A stretch of 22,149 nucleotides of DNA, from NCBI GenBank assembly GCA_013044365.1, contig JABEUP010000003.1, positions 1 through 22,149 of the forward strand, written 5' to 3'. Position 1 is the first letter of the stretch; each line of letters starts with the position of its first letter. Of this stretch, positions 6,940-14,247 are shown piece by piece. The notes beneath the pieces were generated by a model, which had not been told where the DNA came from, made no database searches, and was given only the letters and a program-made list of their open reading frames with translations. Made by a program: the position numbers and the translations under genes. Source of the DNA: Acidimicrobiaceae bacterium (GTDB taxonomy: Bacteria; Actinomycetota; Acidimicrobiia; Acidimicrobiales; Acidimicrobiaceae).

Positions 6940-8009
6940 CAGACGCTCTCTTGGCCCTCTAACTGCCTCGTCCGCTCATCAAGCAACAGGGCGTCCGTGA
7001 TCTCCTCCAGCTCCCCGAGCAAGATGCGGTCCAGCCGGTAAAGAGTTAGACCGATTCGATGGTCAGTCACCCGATTTTCTTTGAAGTTATAGGTCCTGAT
7101 CTTCTCTGACCTTCCACCCCCGCCGATCTGGGACTTTCGGGCACTTGAAAGTTCTGCGGACTGCTTGTCCTGTTCGAGCTTCAACAAACGCGAACGTAAC
7201 ACCTGTAGAGCTTTTGCTCGGTTTTGAATTTGGCTCTTCTCATCCTGCATCGCAACAACCACGCCGGTGGGCAAATGGGTTATGCGGACCGCCGAGTCAG
7301 TGGTGTTGACCGACTGGCCACCTGGCCCGGTTGAACGGTAAACATCAATTTTCAAATCGTTTGGATCTATTTGAATGTCCACCTCCTCTGCCTCAGGAAG
7401 AATCGTCACTGTGGCGGATGAGGTATGAACCCTTCCCTGTGATTCAGTCACCGGAACCCTTTGGACCCTGTGCGGCCCACCTTCGTGTTTAAGCTTCCTC
7501 CAGGCATCTTCGCCCTTGACCAAAAACGTCACGTCGGTATAACCGCCTCTTTCCGACAGATCGGCTCCCAGTAACTCCCATTTCCATCCCTGACGGTCCG
7601 CGTAATGCACATACATGTCGAACAGACTCTTGGCAAAGAGGTTTGCCTCCTCGCCGCCTTCAGCGCCACGAATTTCGACAATGACGTTCCTGGTATCGTT
7701 CTCGTCCTTGGGTAGAAGCGCAAACTCAAGGTTCTTCTTGAGCTGCTCCAGATTTTCCTCGGCGGCATTCAACTCATCCCTGACAAGTTCACGGTCCTCA
7801 CCGGATGATTCTGCGATCATTTCCTTCAAGGTATCCACATCACTCTGTCCATCAAGGAAAGCTTTGTAGGAGACAACGATCGCTTCGAGCTCTTTATGTT
7901 TGCGGCTCAAATCCCGCAATCTCCGCTGGTCGCCATAGACTGATGGATCTGCTAATTCCTTGACTACGGATTCATATTCTTTGTTAATTTCAGAGAGTCG
8001 GTCATACAT
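6939..8009 (-). CDS. prfA: Peptide chain release factor 1
   Basis: RF1 reads UAA and UAG in the ribosomal A site and triggers release of the finished protein. The 356 residues are full length. The tripeptide anticodon region reads RVQRVPVTESQGR, with PVT at 186-188 (a PxT form typical of RF1, not the SPF of RF2). The catalytic GGQ lies at 230-232 in STGPGGQSVNTTDSAVR. A charged coiled-coil domain occupies the first ~100 residues. The start ATG at 8009 lies 17 bp after the stop of the upstream hypothetical gene; AGGTGG is present but about 13 bases away, so initiation may depend on coupling to that gene. prmC follows with a one-base overlap. Confidence 0.97.
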   Translation of the reverse strand: MYDRLSEINKEYESVVKELADPSVYGDQRRLRDLSRKHKELEAIVVSYKAFLDGQSDVDTLKEMIAESSGEDRELVRDELNAAEENLEQLKKNLEFALLPKDENDTRNVIVEIRGAEGGEEANLFAKSLFDMYVHYADRQGWKWELLGADLSERGGYTDVTFLVKGEDAWRKLKHEGGPHRVQRVPVTESQGRVHTSSATVTILPEAEEVDIQIDPNDLKIDVYRSTGPGGQSVNTTDSAVRITHLPTGVVVAMQDEKSQIQNRAKALQVLRSRLLKLEQDKQSAELSSARKSQIGGGGRSEKIRTYNFKENRVTDHRIGLTLYRLDRILLGELEEITDALLLDERTRQLEGQESV

Positions 8010-8026
8010 AATTCGCTGCTTGCCAC

Positions 8027-9211
8027 CTAGTCACGGTCTATAACTTTCCACGTCGGTAATATTGTGGCGCTCCTGAGGTCAAACTTTGCCAGATCCACTA
8101 AACGCTCTATGGGTAAAATCTTATTTCTATCCTCCATCACCAGGATAGATCCCTTGATCCTCCTGCCCTGTCCGTGGAGCGATCTTGCGACTTCATACAG
8201 CTTGGCCACCGCCCCAAGATCTATGCCACCAACCACCGCGACCAAGTACTCATCGTCTAGAGGTCCGGCGGCCAAAGCAAAAGAGAGACCGTCATCCTCA
8301 AAACTCGGATCAAAACCCCGGTACATGAGACTATCACCATCCTCACCTCTGGGATCCGTGGCAGGCTTCAGTGACCACAGGTTTCGATTTGGCCAGGTAC
8401 CATCTCTCGCCAGTTCTATCGGCACCACCCGCTTGGCCTCGATTAATCCAGGGTTGGCTTTCAAGACGAGCCTGATCCACCTCGCGATTGACAATTTCGC
8501 AAGTGGATGGAACTCGGAGGCTGCAACGCGGAATCGTTTTACGATACCAATACTCTCGTTCAAAAGTTCAGTCTGACTCTTTGAGTTGCCCAGCCAGGTT
8601 TTGGCCATTCGATCATTTCTTCCAACACCAATTTCCAAAACCACTCTCCCCTCAAAATGAGTGCTACGAGCCACTTCAAGCCCCAAATAGGTCGCAATCA
8701 TCTGATCACGGATGAAAAGCACCTCGCATCCGCAGCCCAATACCAGATCAACCGCGTCAGAGGCACCCTGGTGGCTGAGAAATTCCAAACCTGCACTCTC
8801 ATCCTGGACCACTACCTTAAGTCCCGAAAGAGCCGTTACCGAAATTAGGCTGGTCCCATCCACACCAAGCACTTTTACGGGAATAGTAAATCCCTCGCCC
8901 TGGAGGCTCAATGCGCCCATGACCTCGGACGTGGCTGATGCCGACATCGAGGATAACGCGGCCGGGGAGACGTAAATGTTCACCCCCGTGGCCTGCCGCC
9001 TCGACGCAAACGCGAGGTAAGGGCCGATGTCGGCACTTACAATAGATCCGACCAGAACGTGAGCTAGTCCATCGGAGACAGTAGCGACAAATGACGGAAA
9101 CTCGTAAAACTCCAGCTTTGAAGAATCGACGTTCGAATCAAATCGCGCAATACACGAACGAAGGGCCCCCGACCAAAGGGAGCCCTTCTCAGATCCAAAA
9201 TTTTCTGACAA
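8027..9211 (-). CDS. Conserved hypothetical protein between rpmE and prfA
   Basis: I do not recognise a named domain in this 394-residue protein. It has no signal peptide and no clear membrane helix. Visible blocks are EFYEFPSFVATVSDG near the N-terminus, LGCGCEVLFIRDQMIATYLGLE, VVLEIGVGRNDRMAK near the middle, FHPLAKLSIARWIR, and PIELARDGTWPNRNLWSL, then a C-terminal alpha/beta-looking part (EYLVAVVGGIDLGAVAKL, IKGSILVMEDRNKILP). From memory, proteins with the 'E-(I/V)-GVG-x-x-DR' and 'HPL...RW-(I/L)-R' blocks occur as hypotheticals in other Acidimicrobiia; this could not be checked. The gene is 42 bp after rpmE and 17 bp before prfA, so it is probably co-transcribed with the release factor. 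Mycobacterium has no gene at this position. No function is proposed. Confidence 0.85.
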   Translation of the reverse strand: MSENFGSEKGSLWSGALRSCIARFDSNVDSSKLEFYEFPSFVATVSDGLAHVLVGSIVSADIGPYLAFASRRQATGVNIYVSPAALSSMSASATSEVMGALSLQGEGFTIPVKVLGVDGTSLISVTALSGLKVVVQDESAGLEFLSHQGASDAVDLVLGCGCEVLFIRDQMIATYLGLEVARSTHFEGRVVLEIGVGRNDRMAKTWLGNSKSQTELLNESIGIVKRFRVAASEFHPLAKLSIARWIRLVLKANPGLIEAKRVVPIELARDGTWPNRNLWSLKPATDPRGEDGDSLMYRGFDPSFEDDGLSFALAAGPLDDEYLVAVVGGIDLGAVAKLYEVARSLHGQGRRIKGSILVMEDRNKILPIERLVDLAKFDLRSATILPTWKVIDRD

Positions 9212-9253
9212 TACCTCTACCTAACCTCGGTGGGCCCGATCAGATAACTCCAT

Positions 9254-9475
9254 CTACTTCTTTACGGTGGAGGTCCTTCTCTCACCATAACGACGCTGGA
9301 AACGCTCCACTCGGCCGCCGGTGTCGACCAGCTTTTGCTTCCCGGTATAAAACGGATGACACTCGCTGCAGAGTTCAACGTGCAATTCGGACTTAGTTGA
9401 TTTGGTCATAAAACTGTTTCCACATGAACAGTGGACAGTTGCAACCACATAATTTGGGTGAATTTCAGACTTCAT
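9254..9475 (-). CDS. rpmE: 50S ribosomal protein L31, zinc-binding type
   Basis: The 73 residues start MKSEIHPNY and carry the four cysteines C16, C18, C36 and C39 (HCSCG and LCSECHPFYTGKQK) that mark the zinc-containing form of L31, a protein of the large subunit bridging to the small subunit. The C-terminus VERFQRRYG is also typical. Zinc-binding L31 is often exchanged for a Cys-free paralogue under zinc limitation in Actinobacteria; no such paralogue is visible here. There is no clear Shine-Dalgarno before the ATG, but a promoter ends only nine bases upstream (see 9485-9512), so the message may be nearly leaderless. The gene follows rho by 75 bp, the conserved actinobacterial order. Confidence 0.97.
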   Translation of the reverse strand: MKSEIHPNYVVATVHCSCGNSFMTKSTKSELHVELCSECHPFYTGKQKLVDTGGRVERFQRRYGERRTSTVKK

Positions 9476-9484
9476 AGCTTTACC

Positions 9485-9512
9485 ATAATAGCGACCTTCA
9501 ACTTATTGGCAA
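9485..9512 (-). promoter_or_regulatory. Candidate sigma-70-type promoter for rpmE
   Basis: On the minus strand TTGCCA (9512-9507) and TATTAT (9490-9485) are separated by 16 bp. The -10 box ends nine bases before the rpmE ATG, which puts the likely start of transcription at or within a few bases of the start codon. That fits a leaderless or very short-leader mRNA and explains the weak ribosome binding site. Confidence 0.5.
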
Positions 9513-9550
9513 TCACTGATTCAACTTATATAGGCTTTGGTCAGTGTGTT

Positions 9551-11317
9551 CTAGTAGTTACTTGGTACTTGTGATTTGGCAATCTCCAATAAAAACTCCG
9601 CATTCGACCTAGTTGACCGCACCTTATCGATCAATAGTTCCAAACTTGGAGCAGAATTGCCGTCGTTGCTCAGCGCGTTGAGAACTCGTCTCAACTTCCA
9701 CACCAAAGCAAGCTGATCCTTGTCAAAAAGCAGCTCTTCATGCCTTGTGGAAGAGGAGTTCACATCGATGGCAGGATACAGCCTGCGCTCCGCCAAACGT
9801 CGATCAAGTCTGAGTTCCATGTTGCCGGTTCCCTTGAACTCCTCAAAGATAACCTCATCCATGCGGGATCCGGTCTCAACCAATGCTGTTGCAAGAATAG
9901 TTAGGGACCCTCCCTCTTCGACATTTCGCGCCGCACCAAAGAACTTCTTCGGAGGATAAAGAGCTCCGGAGTCAACACCACCAGACATAATACGTCCGGA
10001 AGCTGGCTGCGCAAGGTTGTAAGCACGGGCCAATCGGGTGATTCCATCAAGAATGATGACGACATCTCTCCCCAGCTCAACCAATCGCTTGGCTCGTTCG
10101 AGCGCGAGCTCGGAAACAGCTGTATGTTCTTCAGCCGGCCGGTCGAAGGTGGAGGCTACCACCTCTCCCTTCACGGACCTTCTCATGTCGGTCACTTCTT
10201 CAGGACGCTCGTCCACTAATAGTACCATTAGGAAAACATCGGGGTTGTTTGCCTCGATGCAGTGGGCAATATGCTTCATGATCGTAGTCTTGCCAGCTTT
10301 GGGAGGCGAAACGATCAAACCTCTTTGGCCCTTACCTATTGGCGAAACCAAGTCTACAATTCGGGCGGTAACATTGGCCGGATCTTTAGGCGTCTCAAGA
10401 ACCAGTTTAATGTCCGGGAAAAGAGGGGTCAGCTCCTCAAATTTTGGACGCACCTTGGATAGCTCAGGATCACTTCCATTTATCTGATCCACCCGCACCA
10501 GCGCGGGATACTTTTCATTGGCGTTGGCACCCCGTGCTCCACCGAAGACATAATCGCCCTTGCGCAAACCAAACTTGCGTACCACTGAGATCGCGACATA
10601 AACATCCTTGGGACTCGGAAGATAGCTCCCCGACCTCAGGAAGCCAAATCCTTCTTCTCTAAGGTCGAGTATCCCGTCGACATCGGTTAGCTCCACTGGA
10701 GCTGCCGGCTCGGTAGCTACCTCGCGATCCCTGTCTCCACGATCCCGGCCCCGGCGTCGCCTGCTTCTCCTTGAAGCCCCTTCGGTGAGGTCGGGACTTC
10801 GGCGGGATTCCGCGGATTCCTCAGTTGCAACCTTATCGGTGGAATCAACTGATTTGACCGCAAACTCCTGATCGATTAGTTCGTCAGTCGATGCAGTCGT
10901 GCTCTGGCCATTTGAACCATTTCGCATGGAACCACCAAGCGCACGACGCCTTGGCATGGTGGAACTTGTGACAACAATTGGAGGCGGTACAGCAGCCTCG
11001 GATGTACTCAGCGTGGTCCCCTGCTCCGATTGAGCGTCAAAACCGTTGACTGACTCTGACCCATTCGCCAATGCCGGAGTTTGGCTGTTCGCTGGAACAA
11101 CCTTTGGGCTCCGGACAACCCGCGTTTTAGCGGGAATCGCAGGAGCTGGCGCTTCATTGGTAATCTTGACTCCCGTAGCAACCAGTATCAGATCAACCAG
11201 GTCTGACTTCTTGGTCCTTGATGTGGTCTTGACCTGCATAGCACCGGCTATTTGCGCGAGTTCGCTACGATCTTTCTTTTCAAGAACCGAGCGCTCTAGT
11301 TGAGACTCAGAACTCAT
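9551..11317 (-). CDS. rho: Transcription termination factor Rho, long actinobacterial form
   Basis: Rho is a hexameric RNA-dependent ATPase that ends transcription. Counting from ATG 11317 (588 residues), the order is: an N-terminal Rho_N helical domain (about 8-50), a low-complexity insertion (about 52-205) ending in the very basic SRRSRRRRGRDRGDRDR, the cold-shock-like RNA-binding domain (about 209-290, GILDLREEGFGFLRSG), Walker A SPPKAGKTT at 337-345, and Walker B VVIILD at 419-424. E. coli Rho is about 419 residues; the extra length is the insertion, common in Actinobacteria. I prefer ATG 11317 over an in-frame GTG at 11323 because GAGG lies five bases before the ATG. The 389-bp gap upstream holds several hairpins, and Rho is known to autoregulate in other bacteria. 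Confidence 0.97.
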   Translation of the reverse strand: MSSESQLERSVLEKKDRSELAQIAGAMQVKTTSRTKKSDLVDLILVATGVKITNEAPAPAIPAKTRVVRSPKVVPANSQTPALANGSESVNGFDAQSEQGTTLSTSEAAVPPPIVVTSSTMPRRRALGGSMRNGSNGQSTTASTDELIDQEFAVKSVDSTDKVATEESAESRRSPDLTEGASRRSRRRRGRDRGDRDREVATEPAAPVELTDVDGILDLREEGFGFLRSGSYLPSPKDVYVAISVVRKFGLRKGDYVFGGARGANANEKYPALVRVDQINGSDPELSKVRPKFEELTPLFPDIKLVLETPKDPANVTARIVDLVSPIGKGQRGLIVSPPKAGKTTIMKHIAHCIEANNPDVFLMVLLVDERPEEVTDMRRSVKGEVVASTFDRPAEEHTAVSELALERAKRLVELGRDVVIILDGITRLARAYNLAQPASGRIMSGGVDSGALYPPKKFFGAARNVEEGGSLTILATALVETGSRMDEVIFEEFKGTGNMELRLDRRLAERRLYPAIDVNSSSTRHEELLFDKDQLALVWKLRRVLNALSNDGNSAPSLELLIDKVRSTRSNAEFLLEIAKSQVPSNY

Positions 11318-11472
11318 CTGCACCTCTTCTAATTAATAGGTTGGTAAGAATCTTTAACATTGCTCCACTGCAGCTTGCCACAGTCGAACCACCTCATAGT
11401 CATAGGATTACGCGGTTATTCCTAAGGTATTTGTGCCCATATGAGCCTTTTCCCCGAAGTGGGAATTGATTG

Positions 11473-11515
11473 AACTAGGTAGCGTGCTACTTTTCCACTC
11501 GCACGACACCTAGTT
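11473..11515 (-). promoter_or_regulatory. Long imperfect hairpin in the rho upstream region
   Basis: AACTAGGT (11473-11480) pairs perfectly with ACCTAGTT (11508-11515). After a 2x2 mismatch, CGTGC (11483-11487) pairs with GCACG (11501-11505), leaving a 13-nt loop. It lies about 155 bp before the rho start. It may be part of a structured rho leader or a weak intercistronic stop after thrC. There is no T-tract after it on the minus strand. Confidence 0.4.
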
Positions 11516-11581
11516 TCTATCACAACCAGGCTCCCTACTCAAATCCAACAATGAACAGGAATCGTGCTAACTCAGATCGTG

Positions 11582-11604
11582 CTTATAATTCGAGAATTCA
11601 TAAG
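11582..11604. repeat. Bulged inverted repeat in the thrC-rho gap
   Basis: CTTATAATTC (11582-11591) and GAATTCATAAG (11594-11604) pair over 10 bp with one bulged C and a 2-bp centre. As DNA this could be a dimer-binding site; as RNA the two-base loop is too tight without opening the last pairs. It is AT-rich and may overlap a promoter. Confidence 0.35.
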
Positions 11605-11614
11605 AGTGTACACC

Positions 11615-11632
11615 AATTGGAGACATCCAATT
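11615..11632. repeat. 7-bp hairpin AATTGGA-GACA-TCCAATT
   Basis: Perfect 7-bp arms flank a four-base loop, about 75 bp after the thrC stop. No T-tract follows on either strand. With the two neighbouring inverted repeats it suggests that the thrC-rho transcript is structured. Confidence 0.4.
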
Positions 11633-11706
11633 ATCGAAACGATCCTATAGCGCGAAGGCGCCTTATTAAACACTCTAGCAACTAATCAGAAAAACTCGAC
11701 GATCAT

Positions 11707-12783
11707 CTAAACTCCAAGCTCCTTCGAGATTGCATCATAGGTGGCATCCACTCCCTCAGGAACTGAGATTTGCGAAATTGCCACGTCGGGATCTTTCAGA
11801 CCATGTCCGGTCAGAATGCAGACCACCACCGAGCCTGGCTTGATGTCGCTCTTAAGCAAACCTGCCACCGAAGCTGCCGAGGCCGGTTCACAAAACACAG
11901 ACTCTTTTGCCGCCAGAAATCGATATGCCTCAAGGATCTCACTGTCTGTTACCGAGGATATGACACCGCCGGACTCGTCCCTGGCGCGAGTGGCGAAGTC
12001 CCACGAGGCCGGATTACCGATACGAATTGCAGTTGCTATGGTATCGGGATGATCGACTACATGACCAAGGACTATTGGAGCTGCTCCGGCAGCCTGGAAC
12101 CCCATCATCTTCGGGAGCGAGGAAGTTATACCCGCTTTGTAATACTCGTTATAACCCTTCCAATATGCCGTTATGTTGCCCGCATTTCCAACTGGAATGA
12201 AGTGATAATCGGGAACAATCCCCAAGGTATCTACGATCTCAAATGCCCCAGTTTTCTGGCCATCAATCCGGTGAGGATTGATAGAATTTACAACCGTAAC
12301 TTTGCTTGAATGCTCACCAAACTCTCTGACGATTTGAAGTGCCTGATCAAAATTGCCCTTTATTTGCATCACCTTGGCACCATAGATAAGAGCCTGTGCC
12401 AACTTGCCGAGAGCGATATAACCCTCCGGAATTAGCACCACACAGGTCATGCCTGCCTTGGCAGCATAGGCAGCCGCTGATGCCGAGGTGTTTCCAGTCG
12501 AGGCGCAAACCACAGTTTGACTTCCCTCTTCTGCTGCTTTTGAGATAGCCAGCGTCATTCCCCGGTCTTTGAACGACCCGGTAGGATTGCCGCCTTCGTA
12601 TTTAAGATATACATGAGCGGATTTGAGACTGGAGAGTTCTGGGGCAAAGATTAGCGGGGTCCTACCTTCCCCAAGGGTTATCACCGGTGTATGCTCAGAG
12701 ACCGGCATAAAGTTTCGGTATTCCTCCACCACGCCGCGCCAAATCATACGCGTACTATCTGGCCTATTGGAATCTTGCGACAT
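11707..12783 (-). CDS. thrC: Threonine synthase
   Basis: ThrC converts O-phospho-L-homoserine to L-threonine and phosphate using pyridoxal phosphate. The 358-residue protein has the short fold-type II form found in Actinobacteria. The PLP lysine is K72 in NPTGSFKDRG (66-75), and the phosphate-binding ASTGNTSASAAAYA follows at 94-107. GEGRTPLIF at 38-46 is the usual N-terminal substrate loop. The ATG at 12783 has GAGG nine bases upstream. It follows hom by 41 bp on the same strand, so the two are likely co-transcribed. Its substrate is made by homoserine kinase, whose gene is not in this window. Confidence 0.96.
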   Translation of the reverse strand: MSQDSNRPDSTRMIWRGVVEEYRNFMPVSEHTPVITLGEGRTPLIFAPELSSLKSAHVYLKYEGGNPTGSFKDRGMTLAISKAAEEGSQTVVCASTGNTSASAAAYAAKAGMTCVVLIPEGYIALGKLAQALIYGAKVMQIKGNFDQALQIVREFGEHSSKVTVVNSINPHRIDGQKTGAFEIVDTLGIVPDYHFIPVGNAGNITAYWKGYNEYYKAGITSSLPKMMGFQAAGAAPIVLGHVVDHPDTIATAIRIGNPASWDFATRARDESGGVISSVTDSEILEAYRFLAAKESVFCEPASAASVAGLLKSDIKPGSVVVCILTGHGLKDPDVAISQISVPEGVDATYDAISKELGV

Positions 12784-12824
12784 CTAATTTGACCTCATCC
12801 GTTATTCGCCCAAGTCAATTGAGC

Positions 12825-14135
12825 TCAATTGTCAATCTTTCCCAACACCCTTATGAAGCCAACAAGTCTCTTGGCAGCTGCAAGTTCCCGCACTTCTGCC
12901 AGGGTCTTCTGTACCGCATGCTCTTTTGCCTGGTGGGTAATGAATATCAGTCGGGCCTCTTGTCCGAGACCAACCTGCTCCATGGACATTATCGAGACGC
13001 CATTTGCCCCAAATACTGTCGCGACCTGAGCAAGCACCCCGGGACGATCGCTGACATCAATTGCGATATAGAACTGGTACTGAAGCTCATCGATAGCCAG
13101 GATCCGCGCCTGAGGCCTGTCCACGTGGCGTTCGATCGAACCGTAGCGAATGTTATGAGCCGCGTCGATAACATCACCAAGCACCGCAGACGCTGTCGGC
13201 ATCCCCCCGGCGCCTCTGCCATAAAACATCAGTTCTCCCACCGAGTCACCCTCCACGAACACGGCGTTGAATGCATCCCGCACGGAAGCCAGCGGGTGGG
13301 TAAGCGGCACCATCGCCGGGTGTACCCTGACAGAAATATCGCCTTCCGATCCTTCGTCGCTCTCAAGCCACTCACATATTGCCAAAAGTTTGAGCGTGTA
13401 ACCATGACGTTTGGCAAATTCAAAGTCATCAAGTGTGACCGAGGTAATACCTTCTCTGGAGACATCGCTGAATCTCACCTTGCGTCCAAACGCAATCGAG
13501 GCGAGTATCGCGGCTTTGGCGCTGGCATCAATTCCTTCGACATCCGCTGTTGGATCTGCCTCGGCATAGCCCAGTTCCTGGGCATTCCTTAGCGCCTCCC
13601 CGTATGGGATACCATCCTCCGACATCCGGGTAAGAATGTAGTTTGTGGTACCGTTTACGATTCCTGTTACACGACGAACTCTCTCGGCTGCAAGAGAAAC
13701 CTTTAACGACCTGATAAGCGGGATACCGCCAGCCACTGCAGCTTCGAAAAAAACATCTCGTCCCTGACTGCGGGCCAATTGGGAAATCTCTTCCCCAAAA
13801 TCTGAGAGTAACGTCTTATTCGCAGTTACCACAGATTTCTTAGACCGCAATGCTTCCTCGATCAACACCCTCGCAGGATCATATCCTCCCATAACCTCGA
13901 CAATGATGTCTATCGAAGGATCGTTAACCAACTTGAAAGGATCATCAGTCAGAAGATTCCTGGAAACCCATCCGGGTCTTTCTATTGATAGGTCGCGAAC
14001 CGCGATTGCAGCAATTTCAAGTACTTCACCGGTTTGTGACTCAATTAGGCCCTGATCTTCTACAATAATTTTGACCAGGGCAGCACCTACATTGCCGCAA
14101 CCTAATATTCCCAATCGAACCGGTATCGAACTCAC
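12825..14135 (-). CDS. hom: Homoserine dehydrogenase with C-terminal ACT domain
   Basis: This enzyme reduces aspartate semialdehyde to homoserine with NAD(P)H, the branch step towards threonine and methionine. The 436 residues show the Rossmann motif GILGCGNVGAA (9-19), TANKTLLS (104-111), the catalytic region EADPTADVEGIDASAKAAI (192-210, with D203 and K207), and a C-terminal ACT domain at about 353-432 (FYIAIDVSDRPGVLAQV). The ACT domain usually gives feedback inhibition by threonine. It is monofunctional; there is no aspartokinase part. The GTG at 14135 has GGAGG only two bases away, a tight spacing, but no better start is near. A small hairpin precedes it at 14147-14162. The gene lies 112 bp after lysA. 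Confidence 0.96.
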   Translation of the reverse strand: MSSIPVRLGILGCGNVGAALVKIIVEDQGLIESQTGEVLEIAAIAVRDLSIERPGWVSRNLLTDDPFKLVNDPSIDIIVEVMGGYDPARVLIEEALRSKKSVVTANKTLLSDFGEEISQLARSQGRDVFFEAAVAGGIPLIRSLKVSLAAERVRRVTGIVNGTTNYILTRMSEDGIPYGEALRNAQELGYAEADPTADVEGIDASAKAAILASIAFGRKVRFSDVSREGITSVTLDDFEFAKRHGYTLKLLAICEWLESDEGSEGDISVRVHPAMVPLTHPLASVRDAFNAVFVEGDSVGELMFYGRGAGGMPTASAVLGDVIDAAHNIRYGSIERHVDRPQARILAIDELQYQFYIAIDVSDRPGVLAQVATVFGANGVSIMSMEQVGLGQEARLIFITHQAKEHAVQKTLAEVRELAAAKRLVGFIRVLGKIDN

Positions 14136-14146
14136 CCCTCCAACTT

Positions 14147-14162
14147 AGCGCCTTCAGGCGCT
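14147..14162 (-). promoter_or_regulatory. 6-bp GC-rich hairpin just upstream of hom
   Basis: AGCGCC (14147-14152), a four-base loop, and GGCGCT (14157-14162) form a perfect stem. On the minus strand it ends five bases before the GGAGG ribosome binding site of hom. It has no T-tract, so termination is unlikely; it could affect access of ribosomes to hom or mark an mRNA processing point between lysA and hom. Confidence 0.35.
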
Positions 14163-14247
14163 GGACTCCCGTTGAGACTCAGTAATTGAAGCGCTTACGG
14201 CTTAAGATAAATGACTGAAATTTGAACCGGAATAGCGTACCTGGAAG

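Larger units (their letters stand above)
11318..11706. other. 389-bp thrC-rho intergenic region with several inverted repeats; thrB absent
   Basis: No gene is supportable here on either strand. In Mycobacterium and many other Actinobacteria the homoserine kinase gene thrB fills this place. The stretch has three notable inverted repeats (11473-11515, 11582-11604, 11615-11632) and a direct repeat ATCGTGCT at 11561-11568 and 11576-11583, a 15-bp period. None of the hairpins is followed by a T-tract on the minus strand, so I do not call a terminator for thrC. The rho promoter must lie here, but no convincing -35/-10 pair was found. Confidence 0.6.

Noticed and set aside
12789..13592. Long open frame of 267 codons on the plus strand opposite hom
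   Set aside because: It lies wholly antisense to a well-supported hom with clear Rossmann and ACT motifs; the translation has no recognisable domain and no ribosome binding site.
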